Shown: positions 1 to 6,590 of the stretch, piece by piece
How positions within the stretch are numbered: position 1 is the first letter of the stretch
Layout: each line of letters starts with the position of its first letter
Virus record (IMG/VR): IMGVR_UViG_3300009103_000174
Location: 1-21,899 of that record
Strand: one strand, 5' to 3'
From: a virus
Length of the DNA stretch: 21,899 nucleotides
Made by a program: the position numbers and the translations under genes
The notes under the pieces: model-generated
The model's database searches: none
Seen by the model: the letters and a program-made list of their open reading frames with translations, nothing else
What the model was told of the DNA's origin: nothing

Positions 1-602
1 CTTGTTACTTCAGTTGTTTGTAACAAATCATTAACTTGCTTAGATGTAACTATGCAGAATCTTGGATCTGAAGGATCAGTCTCATTCGCGTCCAATAATC
101 TTTTAGCTTCTCTAAGTTTACCAATTGTTAGGCCAGAATTTGCAGCCCCACCAGACTCAACGTAGTTCACAGCGATTTGGCTTGCTGCATCAAAAGCTTG
201 ACTTCCACTTCCAGTCTTACCAGTTTTTGCAGTTCCAAAAGCAGCTTCCAGGATGATGTCATCCATTTTTCTGCCCAGTGCCCAAGCGGCGTTTTGCGCG
301 TAAGGAGATGCTGGGTCGATAAGAAGTCTTATTCTATCAGTTCTGTCCACCATATCCGCCCAATCAAAATCTCTCAATGATACTTGTCTTCTATCATGAG
401 GAGTTGAGATTAGAGGAGTGTCAGAATGTCTAGAAGTAACCTCTACCGCATCAACAGATCCTATACGATCATAGTATTCAAACTCAGCTTTTTGTGATTC
501 AACACGTACGAAAGGTCTAAGTCTTGAACCTTTTTGTTGTAAAAGGTGTTCGACGTTAGCTCTGTACTGGTTGACAAAAGCCGTTGTTATTTGCGTTGAC
601 AT
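1..602 (-). CDS. Major capsid protein, N-terminal part (runs off left edge)
   Basis: This is the first 200 codons of a protein that continues beyond position 1. It begins MSTQITTAFVNQYRANVEHL and contains the stretch RKMDDIILEAAFGTAKTGKT followed by a Ser/Gly-rich loop, which resembles the phage capsid protein family found with Bbp-type portals. The ATG at 602-600 follows an excellent ribosome binding site (GGAGG at 615-611, spacing 8). It is the last visible gene of the minus-strand series portal, Bbp19-like protein, scaffold, capsid, and the order itself supports the call. A 167 nt leader with competing hairpins separates it from the scaffold gene, so expression may be adjusted separately from the genes before it. 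The family call is from recognition of the pattern, not from a search. An alternative structural role is unlikely given the position. Confidence 0.82.
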   Translation of the reverse strand, partial: MSTQITTAFVNQYRANVEHLLQQKGSRLRPFVRVESQKAEFEYYDRIGSVDAVEVTSRHSDTPLISTPHDRRQVSLRDFDWADMVDRTDRIRLLIDPASPYAQNAAWALGRKMDDIILEAAFGTAKTGKTGSGSQAFDAASQIAVNYVESGGAANSGLTIGKLREAKRLLDANETDPSDPRFCIVTSKQVNDLLQTTEVT

Positions 603-642
603 ACTATTTGCCTCCGTTAGTCATTATTAATTAATCGAAAAC

Positions 643-724
643 GCTACCCAAGTATAACCTTAGACATTTTCTCCCTTGTTTACGTCTGTGGGTACAGTCG
701 ACGGATGGACTTTTCAGCTACCCA
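643..724 (-). promoter_or_regulatory. Leader of the capsid gene with mutually exclusive hairpins
   Basis: On the minus strand TGGGTAGC occurs twice (724-717 and 650-643), and TACCCA (694-689) lies between. TACCCA can pair with either copy: with the first it closes a hairpin containing AGTC/GACT; with the second it encloses an AGAC/GTCT stem. Another small palindrome (CTACTA/TAGTAG) lies at about 731-748. The gap 603-769 has no gene, and its structure lies upstream of the capsid ribosome binding site at 615-611. Confidence 0.45.
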
Positions 725-769
725 TCATCATCTACTATATAACTAGTAGACAAATTCGTACATAACTAT

Positions 770-1642
770 TTATGAAGCTTGAATCGGAGTTTCATCAGGA
801 AACGCCAATCTATATAAACTATTCATTCTGTCTACAGCAGCTTGGTGCCCTGTATGATCTCCAGAAGAATAAGCTTTCATAAATTCAGGATCACGATTAT
901 ATCTAGCTATTTCTTGTTTCGCTTGATCAGGGGTCATTGTAAATGATCTAGCACTAGCTACATCAGATTTACCCTCTGCTATACCTTCCCCAATCTTAGC
1001 AAACAATTTTACAAACATCGGATTATTTCCATTGCCTGTACTATCTAGCCATTTTTTTAGATCATCACCGCCATAAGCATCAACTGCTCTAGTAGCTAAA
1101 TCTATTCTTTCATCATAAGCTTTACCAAGGTCTTTCTTTAACTCATTTACCCATTGTTCATTCTGAGCAGATGCAGATGTACCTTCTAGTTCAGCTTTTT
1201 TAGATATATAGTCATGATAACCATCATATATCGCTTTAGCTTGTGTTGAAGTTAAACCGGCTTTATAAGATAAATCTCTGAATTGACTTTCAAAAGCTTC
1301 ATCATAATCCAATCCTTCTGGAAGAGCTGGTCTTTCTCCAAATTTGTAACCATCTGATTTTTCAGGTCTTCCTATTTGACTATAGAAAGAACTCATTTCT
1401 TCATCAGTTGCATTACCGTCAGGAAGAGCTATTCTGTTCTTCCCAATTAGTTTTTGGCCATTTATATAACTTTTAGCCATACTACCAACATCTTTGATGT
1501 CAGATAGTGAAGGGTCATTACGTAAATCTTCAGGTAGAGAAGCTTTCCAATCAACAGGAGCACTATTTGTTTGTGCATCCGGCGCTGGAGAAGCATCTGA
1601 GCTACCCGTAATTGCGGACCCAGTCGTTTTATCGTCACTCAT
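770..1642 (-). CDS. Capsid scaffolding / assembly protein
   Basis: A 290-residue acidic protein placed between the portal module and the capsid gene, the usual place of the scaffold in podoviruses. The first 30 residues are low-complexity Ser/Ala/Pro/Thr, then a segment with WKASLPEDLRNDPSLSDIKD leads to Lys/Glu-rich, mostly helical sequence. A motif like GRPEKSDGYKF (about residues 91-101) recurs in phage scaffold-type proteins. The ATG at 1642 is preceded by GGAGGCAACAA, and its first bases overlap the end of the preceding gene by 8 nt, so the two are probably translationally coupled. Scaffolds guide prohead assembly and are then removed or cleaved. No protease domain is visible. Function is inferred mainly from gene order and composition. 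Confidence 0.72.
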   Translation of the reverse strand: MSDDKTTGSAITGSSDASPAPDAQTNSAPVDWKASLPEDLRNDPSLSDIKDVGSMAKSYINGQKLIGKNRIALPDGNATDEEMSSFYSQIGRPEKSDGYKFGERPALPEGLDYDEAFESQFRDLSYKAGLTSTQAKAIYDGYHDYISKKAELEGTSASAQNEQWVNELKKDLGKAYDERIDLATRAVDAYGGDDLKKWLDSTGNGNNPMFVKLFAKIGEGIAEGKSDVASARSFTMTPDQAKQEIARYNRDPEFMKAYSSGDHTGHQAAVDRMNSLYRLAFPDETPIQAS

Positions 1643-1889
1643 TTGTTGCCTCCATATTGAGCATGTTTTTAAAGTCCTCAGGTTTCTTACCTAGAAACTT
1701 GAGTATTGACACTACGATACGTCTCATCCCTTCACGGTGAGCTGTTTCGTGCGAATCGTTTGGAACATGTGTTGTATCCAAAACGAATCCTGTTTTACAA
1801 AGATGATCTAATACTATTTTGCCATCTTTAGAATTAAACACTGCTTGATAGTGTTCATGTAATTTTTCTAAACCTACTTTTTTAGCCAA
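1635..1889 (-). CDS. Bbp19-like small head-module protein
   Basis: An 84-residue protein with the pattern seen in the small phage proteins named after Bordetella phage Bbp19: an N-terminal helix, then a central segment (FVLDTTHVPNDSHETAHREG, about residues 36-55) with His/Asp residues, then RRIVVSILKFLGKKPEDF near the C-terminus. In related phages this gene lies between portal and scaffold, as here. It overlaps the portal gene upstream and the scaffold gene downstream by 8 nt each, giving strict co-expression. Its biochemical role is not established; involvement in head or connector assembly is an inference from position. Confidence 0.65.
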   Translation of the reverse strand: MAKKVGLEKLHEHYQAVFNSKDGKIVLDHLCKTGFVLDTTHVPNDSHETAHREGMRRIVVSILKFLGKKPEDFKNMLNMEATNE

Positions 1890-3507
1890 CTGACTGTCCT
1901 TCTCTATTTGCTTTACCAGCTTCTGCTACATTTCTTGCTGCTTCGCTTTCTTGCTTAGCTTGTTCAGCTTCCATTTGAGCTTGTTGCTGTTCTTGTCTCT
2001 CTTGTCTAACTTGTTCAACTTCCTCTTTTTCATTCATTATTTGTGGTGGTGCATCTAATAAATGATGGAAATATCTAAATGTTTCATCAGTATTCATGTT
2101 ATCTAATAGCTCAGGTTTAACTTGAAATAATGGAGCTAAACTTTCAAATAATCTAGAAACAGTAAACATTTGATTTGATTTTTGTGCTCTTGCAATAGGA
2201 GATGTATAAACAATTTTCATTTCCATTCCTTCTAATATTCCAGGAGCTTGAGGAATAAGTTTCATTCTAGACATGATTCTAAATACTCTATCAATTAATG
2301 GACCAAGAAATTCAACTTGAAGTCTACCAATCATTGGACCCATAAGTCTCATTTTCTCTTCTTGTCTAGCCATAACTTCTGTAGCTGTCATATTAGGATT
2401 ATTTTTTTGATCTGGCATTTTCATCCAATCAACATGGAATGCAGCCATAATATGTTCTCTTCTATTTTGTACCATTTCTAATCCTATATCAGGACGTCCT
2501 CTTGTTTCTAATGGTTCAATACGATCCTGAGTTCCAGATCTATAAAAATTAAGACCACCCGGAACCGTTCTTACAGGTAATATAAAACCATCATCAGGAA
2601 CTAATAAAGGTGGATCAGTCATTTTTTGAGCGGCCTTAATGATATTTTTCATCATTTGATTCACCATTTTAATATCAGGGAGGGATGTCATTGAAGGTGA
2701 ACGTCCATATATTTCGCCAGCAACTTTTTGCCAACGTGGAACCATGTATGGAAACTCATCAAAGCCGCCTTCCTCGAGAAGAGCTTTCTCTTCGACGAGA
2801 ACATAGCATGACTTGAAATTCTTTTTAGAAGGATTTTTCATAGGTTCACCATAAGTTTCTGATGGCTCAACCGCATGAATTACTTCAAATTCTCTATAAG
2901 GGTCTTTTTGTGAAATCTTAATTACTGATTCAGGAACTGCGTCTCCAAATCTTTCTAATAATTGTCTTCCTGTTCTTTTATATTTTCTATATAATGTATC
3001 TACAAAACCTTTATCATTTTCTTGTATGAAACAATCTGCTAAGTGGTATGTTCTAAATGTAATCCCAGATCCCGGAATATCTTGAACCATCATTACACCT
3101 GTTCCAAATGAACCTAAATCTAAATAAAGTTCATGTGATTGTGAATTAAAATTACTTGAAGGAAGATTAAATACTCTGTCATATAAAATATTAGTAACAG
3201 TATCTAACCATGTTTTAACAGAAAGTTCTTGATTTATTTTATCATCAAAAGTTTTAAGAGCAAACCATCTTTGAGAAGGAGAAGTTAAAAAACCGTGTAA
3301 GCCTGAAGCAAGTTGTTCATTAGCTAATGGAGCTGTTGTATCATAAATTTTTTCGTAACGATTTGTATTTCCTCTATAACGAAGTGTAGAAAAATCTCCT
3401 CTATTAGGATTTACATATTCTGCACAATCCTGCCAAAGGTTTTCCCATGGAGTTCTAAATGATTTTAAAGACTCCTGTTTAGAAATAATACGTGTTACTA
3501 AATCCAT
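1882..3507 (-). CDS. Portal protein (head-to-tail connector, Bbp type)
   Basis: A 541-residue protein matching the podovirus head-to-tail connecting protein family, whose members are about 500-600 residues long. Recognisable portions are the N-terminal WENLWQDCAEYVNPNRGDF (about 21-39), ANEQLASGLHGFLTSPSQRW (63-82), the GTGVMMVQDI segment (135-144), and a late RQEEKMRLMGPMIGRLQVEF helix with the following Leu-rich helix. The C-terminal 45 residues are Gln/Glu/Lys-rich and likely a helical or disordered extension. The protein forms the dodecameric ring at the packaging vertex and works with TerL two genes upstream. It starts at ATG 3507 directly after the short linker gene and overlaps the Bbp19-like gene at its end. 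This call is strong. Confidence 0.9.
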   Translation of the reverse strand: MDLVTRIISKQESLKSFRTPWENLWQDCAEYVNPNRGDFSTLRYRGNTNRYEKIYDTTAPLANEQLASGLHGFLTSPSQRWFALKTFDDKINQELSVKTWLDTVTNILYDRVFNLPSSNFNSQSHELYLDLGSFGTGVMMVQDIPGSGITFRTYHLADCFIQENDKGFVDTLYRKYKRTGRQLLERFGDAVPESVIKISQKDPYREFEVIHAVEPSETYGEPMKNPSKKNFKSCYVLVEEKALLEEGGFDEFPYMVPRWQKVAGEIYGRSPSMTSLPDIKMVNQMMKNIIKAAQKMTDPPLLVPDDGFILPVRTVPGGLNFYRSGTQDRIEPLETRGRPDIGLEMVQNRREHIMAAFHVDWMKMPDQKNNPNMTATEVMARQEEKMRLMGPMIGRLQVEFLGPLIDRVFRIMSRMKLIPQAPGILEGMEMKIVYTSPIARAQKSNQMFTVSRLFESLAPLFQVKPELLDNMNTDETFRYFHHLLDAPPQIMNEKEEVEQVRQERQEQQQAQMEAEQAKQESEAARNVAEAGKANREGQSVG

Positions 3508-3732
3508 TTACGCTCCTAATAATGTTTTTTTAATTATTTCAGCTTCGTCCTCTATACCTTGCCCGCCTGTTAAAATAGTTTTTCTTCTACTATATCTACT
3601 TTTCACAAGTTTTCTCGCACTCGATCCAGCGTCTGACGCACCTGCAAAAGAAGGTGCAGCCGGTACTGGCGGTGGAGGTGGTGGCTTCGGTGGACTGAAA
3701 ATAGATTTTACAGCTTTTACTGCTCCGCCCAT
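3508..3732 (-). CDS. Small proline-rich protein between TerL and portal
   Basis: A 74-residue protein with a striking Pro run (SPPKPPPPPPVPAAP at about residues 13-27), a Ser/Ala/Gly linker, then a basic patch (KLVKSRYSRRKT) and a C-terminal IIKKTLLGA. Small proteins of this layout, starting MGG or MGS and ending near KTLLG, occur between terminase and portal genes in several podovirus-like genomes; their role is unknown. The stop codon abuts the portal start with no gap, and TAA precedes ATG, so coupling is likely. The gene also abuts TerL (2 nt gap) and has a GGAGG-type ribosome binding site at about 3738-3742, inside the end of terL. It may be a head-completion or ejected internal protein, which is inference only. 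Confidence 0.6.
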   Translation of the reverse strand: MGGAVKAVKSIFSPPKPPPPPPVPAAPSFAGASDAGSSARKLVKSRYSRRKTILTGGQGIEDEAEIIKKTLLGA

Positions 3733-3734
3733 AG

Positions 3735-5030
3735 TTATCCTCCTAATACACTATATTCATTTTCAGCAAAGCTTGGGAGACTTTGCCTATTTTTATTATA
3801 ATCCCTTGTTCCCAATGCAAGGTATCTAAATGCATCTGCGGCATGACTAGTCCAGTCGTGTAAAGGTTTATCCCTATACACTTTACGTTTTTCGTCGTAA
3901 TCTTTCCGGTATTGCCGCAAAGCCTCGACTAGTACACTACATCGTTTTTCATCGAAATAACACCTAGGAATTATACTTCTTGCAGCTTCTATTCCATCCT
4001 CAATCATTACATGCGGACAAACATCGAAGCGTAATCCTAGGTCTCTAGCAACTTCAAATCTTGATTTACCAGTCCCCATTTCCCTAACCTTTATATCATG
4101 AGGAGCTATATGACGGCCATAAACATAATCTTTTTCTCTAATAATCTTAACATAATGAGGTATCCCTTCTCCCTGGTTCTCATAGTAATCTATGATTCTA
4201 TATTCCTTACCGTGTTGTTGAAAGAAAATAATAGCTGTAGAATCACCCATTCCTAGGTCCCATGAGGTATGAACCTCTAACCGAGGCTCGTAAGGAATGT
4301 TCTTTATTCGTTCTTCTCCTAAAGCTTTAGCCATTAAGCTACCATAATATGAACCAACGAGTGGAGCATCAAAACTACAATAAAATTCTTGTTGGATTAA
4401 CTCTTCAGGCATCCCTGCGTCACGTTCTTCTTCTATAGCATTTGAATCTAAAACGTTAGTATTATCAACTGTTAATCTTTGACAAAACCATCGTTCGTTT
4501 CTAGAAGCCATATTAAACATGTCATATCCGTGATTTCGACCTCTTGCGGTGTAAATAAAAACCGCCCATCCTCCATTCTCAGCCAAGATGGGACGAACGA
4601 GATCCCAGGCCCTCGGATCCTGAAGACTGTATTCTGAGAAGATGACTCCGACGGGGTTTGATCCCACCAAGCGGTCAACGTTATCTGTTCCAACAACTTG
4701 GTAAATGGAACCATTCTTAAGTTCAAGTCGCATGTCTGTGTTGTTCACAGCAGCCCATAAATCTTTTGGAAAATGCTCTATAAAGCTTCTTCCATCTTTT
4801 GTCATACCATCCCATACAATTTTTCTTCCTTGGTTATATGTTGGTAGTAAATGCCAATATAAACCTTTTCTTTTTAGTGCTGATGTGACACACCAATTGA
4901 TAGACAATAAATCTTTTCCAGCTCGTCTATGCCAGACAGCTACTGCACGTTTACCACCTTTTTCTAAATAGCTCCAAAGGTCCTTTTGGTAATCACGCGG
5001 TCGCCAATCATAAGGGACCGTAATATCCAT
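3735..5030 (-). CDS. terL: Terminase large subunit
   Basis: A 431-residue packaging ATPase-nuclease. The ATPase has an N-terminal DYQKDLW adenine-binding-type segment (13-19), a deviant Walker A HRRAGKD (34-40) and a Walker B IFSEYS (130-135, with Glu133 as the likely catalytic residue). The C-terminal RNase H-like nuclease has its first acidic residue in SWDLGMGDSTA (Asp258/Asp263), a second in APHDIKV (Asp312), and a last in HAADAFRYL (Asp400). This is the arrangement of large terminases with a 6C-type nuclease domain. It cuts concatemeric DNA and pumps it through the portal encoded downstream. The gene follows a TerS-like gene with a 2 nt gap. Length and all catalytic acids look intact. 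Confidence 0.95.
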   Translation of the reverse strand: MDITVPYDWRPRDYQKDLWSYLEKGGKRAVAVWHRRAGKDLLSINWCVTSALKRKGLYWHLLPTYNQGRKIVWDGMTKDGRSFIEHFPKDLWAAVNNTDMRLELKNGSIYQVVGTDNVDRLVGSNPVGVIFSEYSLQDPRAWDLVRPILAENGGWAVFIYTARGRNHGYDMFNMASRNERWFCQRLTVDNTNVLDSNAIEEERDAGMPEELIQQEFYCSFDAPLVGSYYGSLMAKALGEERIKNIPYEPRLEVHTSWDLGMGDSTAIIFFQQHGKEYRIIDYYENQGEGIPHYVKIIREKDYVYGRHIAPHDIKVREMGTGKSRFEVARDLGLRFDVCPHVMIEDGIEAARSIIPRCYFDEKRCSVLVEALRQYRKDYDEKRKVYRDKPLHDWTSHAADAFRYLALGTRDYNKNRQSLPSFAENEYSVLGG

Positions 5031-5032
5031 AT

Positions 5033-5326
5033 TTACTTTTCTTCTTCTTTAGCAAAGCTCACAAGATTAACATTAATTCCACCATCGACTGCTGCGTCTA
5101 ATTCAACAGCTTTTCTTTTTGGTGCAACATATTGTGCTAATTCTTTATTTGCTTGAAATCTTAATTCAGGTGTATTGCTATTATCCATAGAAATATTTGC
5201 TAATGCTTCTATTGGATCGCAACCTAGTTGGTCTAGTTTAGCTTGAACAGCTTTAGTTTTTTCTCCTAAAGCACCTTTAGGTCTACCAGCGCCTTGTCTG
5301 AATCCTCCTGCTCCTTGTGTACTCAT
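5033..5326 (-). CDS. Putative terminase small subunit
   Basis: A 97-residue protein immediately upstream of terL. It opens with the GGFRQGAGRPKGALGEKTK signature (about 7-25); the GAGRPKG motif is typical of small phage packaging or DNA-binding proteins that precede large terminases. The middle has a helical, helix-turn-helix-like segment (CDPIEALANISMDNSNTPEL), followed by a RFQANKELAQYVAPKRKAVE helix. TerS proteins recognise phage DNA and recruit TerL. Its start codon shares one base with the stop of a 16-codon micro-ORF (TAATG). The identity is inferred from position and the short motif, because TerS proteins diverge strongly. Confidence 0.68.
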   Translation of the reverse strand: MSTQGAGGFRQGAGRPKGALGEKTKAVQAKLDQLGCDPIEALANISMDNSNTPELRFQANKELAQYVAPKRKAVELDAAVDGGINVNLVSFAKEEEK

Positions 5327-5376
5327 TAAAATATAATAGCTCCTAATATAAATGCAACTACTATAGCAGCTGCCAT
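5326..5376 (-). CDS. 16-codon hydrophobic micro-ORF coupled to the TerS-like gene
   Basis: The reading frame MAAAIVVAFILGAIIF begins at ATG 5376, 4 nt after the stop of the preceding gene, and its TAA shares one base with the next ATG (TAATG). An AAAGAG sequence just upstream could serve as a ribosome binding site. The GGAGC inside the frame is the ribosome binding site of the TerS-like gene. The peptide would be a single membrane segment. It may be a genuine microprotein, or simply an open stretch that lets ribosomes travel through a short spacer. No homology can be claimed at this length. Confidence 0.3.
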   Translation of the reverse strand: MAAAIVVAFILGAIIF

Positions 5377-5380
5377 ATAC

Positions 5381-5590
5381 TTACTCTTTAGACAACAGCT
5401 GAGAGACTGTTGGACTAATAGTTTTATTTTTTCTAGCATAATCCTCCTCTAATGTTTCAAACGTCGCCGCTTGATTATCTGCTAACGGTACTTGTTTCTT
5501 TGCTTCTTCAAACGAATCAGCTTCTAGAAACATTATACGTACATTTGACGTAAAGTCCGGTCTTGTCATTATACGCACTTTCCATTGCAT
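5381..5590 (-). CDS. Hypothetical 69-residue late protein
   Basis: Not recognised. The protein has a beta-rich N-terminal half (MQWKVRIMTRPDFTSNVRIM), a segment FLEADSFEEAKKQVP that reads like a strand-helix unit, and a polar C-terminus. The pattern of xxVRIMFLEADSFEEAKxxV is that of a small alpha/beta domain. The first ATG (5590) has no clear ribosome binding site and lies 6 nt after the upstream stop. An internal ATG (residue 8) is preceded by GAAAGTG and is an alternative start. It sits at the head of the packaging operon, directly before the TerS-like gene. Confidence 0.5.
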   Translation of the reverse strand: MQWKVRIMTRPDFTSNVRIMFLEADSFEEAKKQVPLADNQAATFETLEEDYARKNKTISPTVSQLLSKE

Positions 5591-5596
5591 TGTATA

Positions 5597-5824
5597 CTAT
5601 ATAGTCTGTTTTTTAACAGGTTCACACCAAAATTTTACAGATAACATAGCATTTTGCGGAATAGTTGGAAATTCATTTAGATGTAATTCTCTTGCGTGTA
5701 AATATCCTTCAACGGCACATTCATTATGAGACTCATATATATTTATAGGTACAGGGTTTTTACATGAGTGATTTGTTCCCAGTACGATGCATGCTTGTAA
5801 CACTAGTCCATATAGTAAATTCAT
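5597..5824 (-). CDS. Small exported protein, possible lipoprotein
   Basis: A 75-residue protein and the first gene of the minus-strand series. It starts with a hydrophobic stretch MNLLYGLVLQACIVLG that could be a signal peptide. LQAC at residues 9-12 resembles a lipobox, although Gln at -2 is not typical and there is no basic N-region. The rest holds Cys21, Cys36 and Cys67 in a polar context (for example YESHNECAVEGYLHARELHL), compatible with disulfide bonding outside the cytoplasm. No strong ribosome binding site precedes ATG 5824. A surface lipoprotein expressed with late genes could block superinfection, but that is conjecture. The family is not recognised. Confidence 0.5.
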   Translation of the reverse strand: MNLLYGLVLQACIVLGTNHSCKNPVPINIYESHNECAVEGYLHARELHLNEFPTIPQNAMLSVKFWCEPVKKQTI

Positions 5825-5850
5825 AATATACTTATATATAGTAATTTTAA

Positions 5851-5878
5851 TTATTGGTATATTATATTTATTGGCCTC
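5851..5878 (-). repeat. GAGGCCAATA...ACCAATAA element, copy A
   Basis: Reading left on the minus strand the element is GAGGCCAATA, an AT spacer, then ACCAATAA. Two further copies lie facing each other at 7736-7755 (+) and 7827-7804 (-). This copy has no inverted partner nearby, and it lies in the leader of the late transcript predicted from the SP6-like promoter. Confidence 0.5.
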
Positions 5879-5916
5879 TACAGTCGCATTAGTAACTTTT
5901 TTTTGTTTATCTTCTA

Positions 5917-5934
5917 CTATAGTGTCACTTTATT
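5917..5934 (-). promoter_or_regulatory. SP6-like phage RNA polymerase promoter toward late genes
   Basis: On the minus strand, positions 5928-5917 read GTGACACTATAG, identical over 12 bases to the core of the SP6 promoter. With the six bases upstream (AATAAA against ATTTAG) it matches 15 of 18. The initiating G would be 5917, leaving a leader of about 93 nt to the first late gene at 5824. No single-subunit RNA polymerase gene is in the window, so the call rests on sequence identity and sensible position and direction. Confidence 0.5.
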
Positions 5935-5945
5935 AATTTATCCGA

Positions 5946-5973
5946 TGTATATACTTATTTTATCCGTTAGCAA
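5946..5973 (-). promoter_or_regulatory. Weak sigma70-like promoter reading left
   Basis: The minus strand shows TTGCTA (5973-5968), a 16 nt spacer and TATACA (5951-5946). The spacer includes CGGATAAAATAAG, resembling the ATCGGATAAA spacer of early promoters 2 and 3. A second ATCGGATAAA follows just downstream. It could give early low-level transcription of the late strand. Confidence 0.3.
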
Positions 5974-6011
5974 AATCCTCCCCTACCAGAGTACGCAACT
6001 TGGTGTAAGAC

Positions 6012-6109
6012 TTTTCGGGCGCGTGTCCGGGACCCCCGGGCCCTGGCCTGGTGGCTCTTGATTCACGGGCAAAAAACGTTTTTTATATCGGCACTCGAAC
6101 AATGCGCCC
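6012..6109. repeat. GC-rich nested inverted-repeat block
   Basis: Within an otherwise AT-rich spacer, 6015-6058 is mostly G and C, with CCGGG/CCCGG (6027-6031 with 6035-6039), GGGCCC and GGCC repeats. GGGCGC (6017-6022) can pair with GCGCCC (6104-6109), CGTG (6022-6025) with CACG (6064-6067), and AAAAAACGTTTTTT (6071-6084) is a perfect palindrome. It might be a structured RNA, a bidirectional transcription block, an origin or an attachment site; the sequence alone does not decide. Confidence 0.45.
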
Positions 6110-6137
6110 TTGCGTTTTATTAGCGAATCTCGACGAT

Positions 6138-6166
6138 TTGACAGGGAGAGACAAGGGTTCTTTGAT
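6138..6166 (+). promoter_or_regulatory. TTGACA-type promoter reading right
   Basis: A consensus -35 TTGACA (6138-6143) is followed after 17 nt by TTTGAT (6161-6166), a 4-of-6 match to the -10. It lies upstream of promoter 1 and would read the same early gene. Confidence 0.35.
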
Positions 6167-6232
6167 TCAATTTGATTAAGTATCAATCTATCCGTGAGTT
6201 AAAAGAATAATTAAATCAATGCATTTTATCTG

Positions 6233-6261
6233 TTTACAAACGGATTAATAGGCTGTAGTAT
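6233..6261 (+). promoter_or_regulatory. Early promoter 1 (TTTACA-17-TAGTAT)
   Basis: TTTACA at 6233-6238, 17 nt spacer, TAGTAT at 6256-6261, with CTG directly before the -35. It drives the gene at 6288, whose ribosome binding site AAAGGAG lies about 20 nt downstream. First of eight promoters that share the TYYGTTTACA box. Confidence 0.7.
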
Positions 6262-6287
6262 AGGCCTGATTCACGAAAGGAGTCATT

Positions 6288-6584
6288 ATGAGTAAATCTA
6301 AAAGAATTTACTCTTTTGAAATCCCTTCAGACTTTGAGAATCAGAAAATGACGCCTCAAGTGTACCAAATTTTGAGCGGTATTTCTGAATCTGGAGTAAG
6401 TGAGTATTCTGAAACTGAGCTTAAAACCTTTGTTCAGAAGCTTGCAGATGATGGAAAATTAAAAACTGGCCAAAAGCCATGGAGAATTTTCCAATACTAC
6501 AGAGCTCAAATGATAAACGCTGGAATTTGTAAGATGTCCAACGTTGAAGATTCTGAAGAGAAATCAGAAGCTGTAAATCAATAA
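6288..6584 (+). CDS. Early hypothetical protein, 98 residues
   Basis: Not recognised. The start is well defined: AAAGGAG then ATG at 6288, downstream of promoter 1. The protein begins MSKSKRIYSFEIPSDFENQK, then has SEYSETELKTFVQKLADDGKLKTGQKPWRIFQYYRAQMI (about residues 43-82), which reads as a helical domain with a winged-helix-like KLADDGKLKTGQKPWRIFQYY pattern, followed by an acidic tail. It is a complete monocistronic unit with its own promoter and an intrinsic terminator. As the first early gene it is a candidate host-takeover or regulatory protein, which is inference only. Confidence 0.72.
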   Translation: MSKSKRIYSFEIPSDFENQKMTPQVYQILSGISESGVSEYSETELKTFVQKLADDGKLKTGQKPWRIFQYYRAQMINAGICKMSNVEDSEEKSEAVNQ

Positions 6585-6590
6585 TAAATT

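Larger units (their letters stand above)
5825..6287. other. Divergent control region between late (-) and early (+) genes, 463 nt
   Basis: No gene is supportable here. The stretch holds, from left to right: a single copy of the GAGGCCAATA element (5851-5878), an SP6-like promoter reading left (5917-5934), a weak sigma70-type promoter reading left (5946-5973), a GC-rich inverted-repeat block (about 6012-6110), a 14-bp perfect palindrome AAAAAACGTTTTTT (6071-6084), a TTGACA-type promoter reading right (6138-6166), and promoter 1 of the TTTACA family (6233-6261). A 67-codon open frame on the minus strand (5983-6186) lacks a ribosome binding site and was not called. Confidence 0.75.

Noticed and set aside
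177-380. Plus-strand frame inside the capsid gene
   Set aside because: Low-complexity Ser-rich shadow of the capsid gene with no start context.
3575-3600. TATAGTAGAAGA on the minus strand, similar to the SP6-like start region
   Set aside because: It is codon sequence for a Tyr-Ser-Arg-Arg run in the proline-rich protein, and the GTGACAC part is missing.
6085-6175. Possible tRNA (TTCGAGTGCC-like T-loop on the minus strand)
   Set aside because: The bases beside the loop cannot form a T-stem and no acceptor or anticodon arm can be found.
5983-6186. 67-codon minus-strand reading frame in the control region
   Set aside because: No ribosome binding site, unusual composition caused by the GC-rich repeat block, and it overlaps several regulatory motifs.
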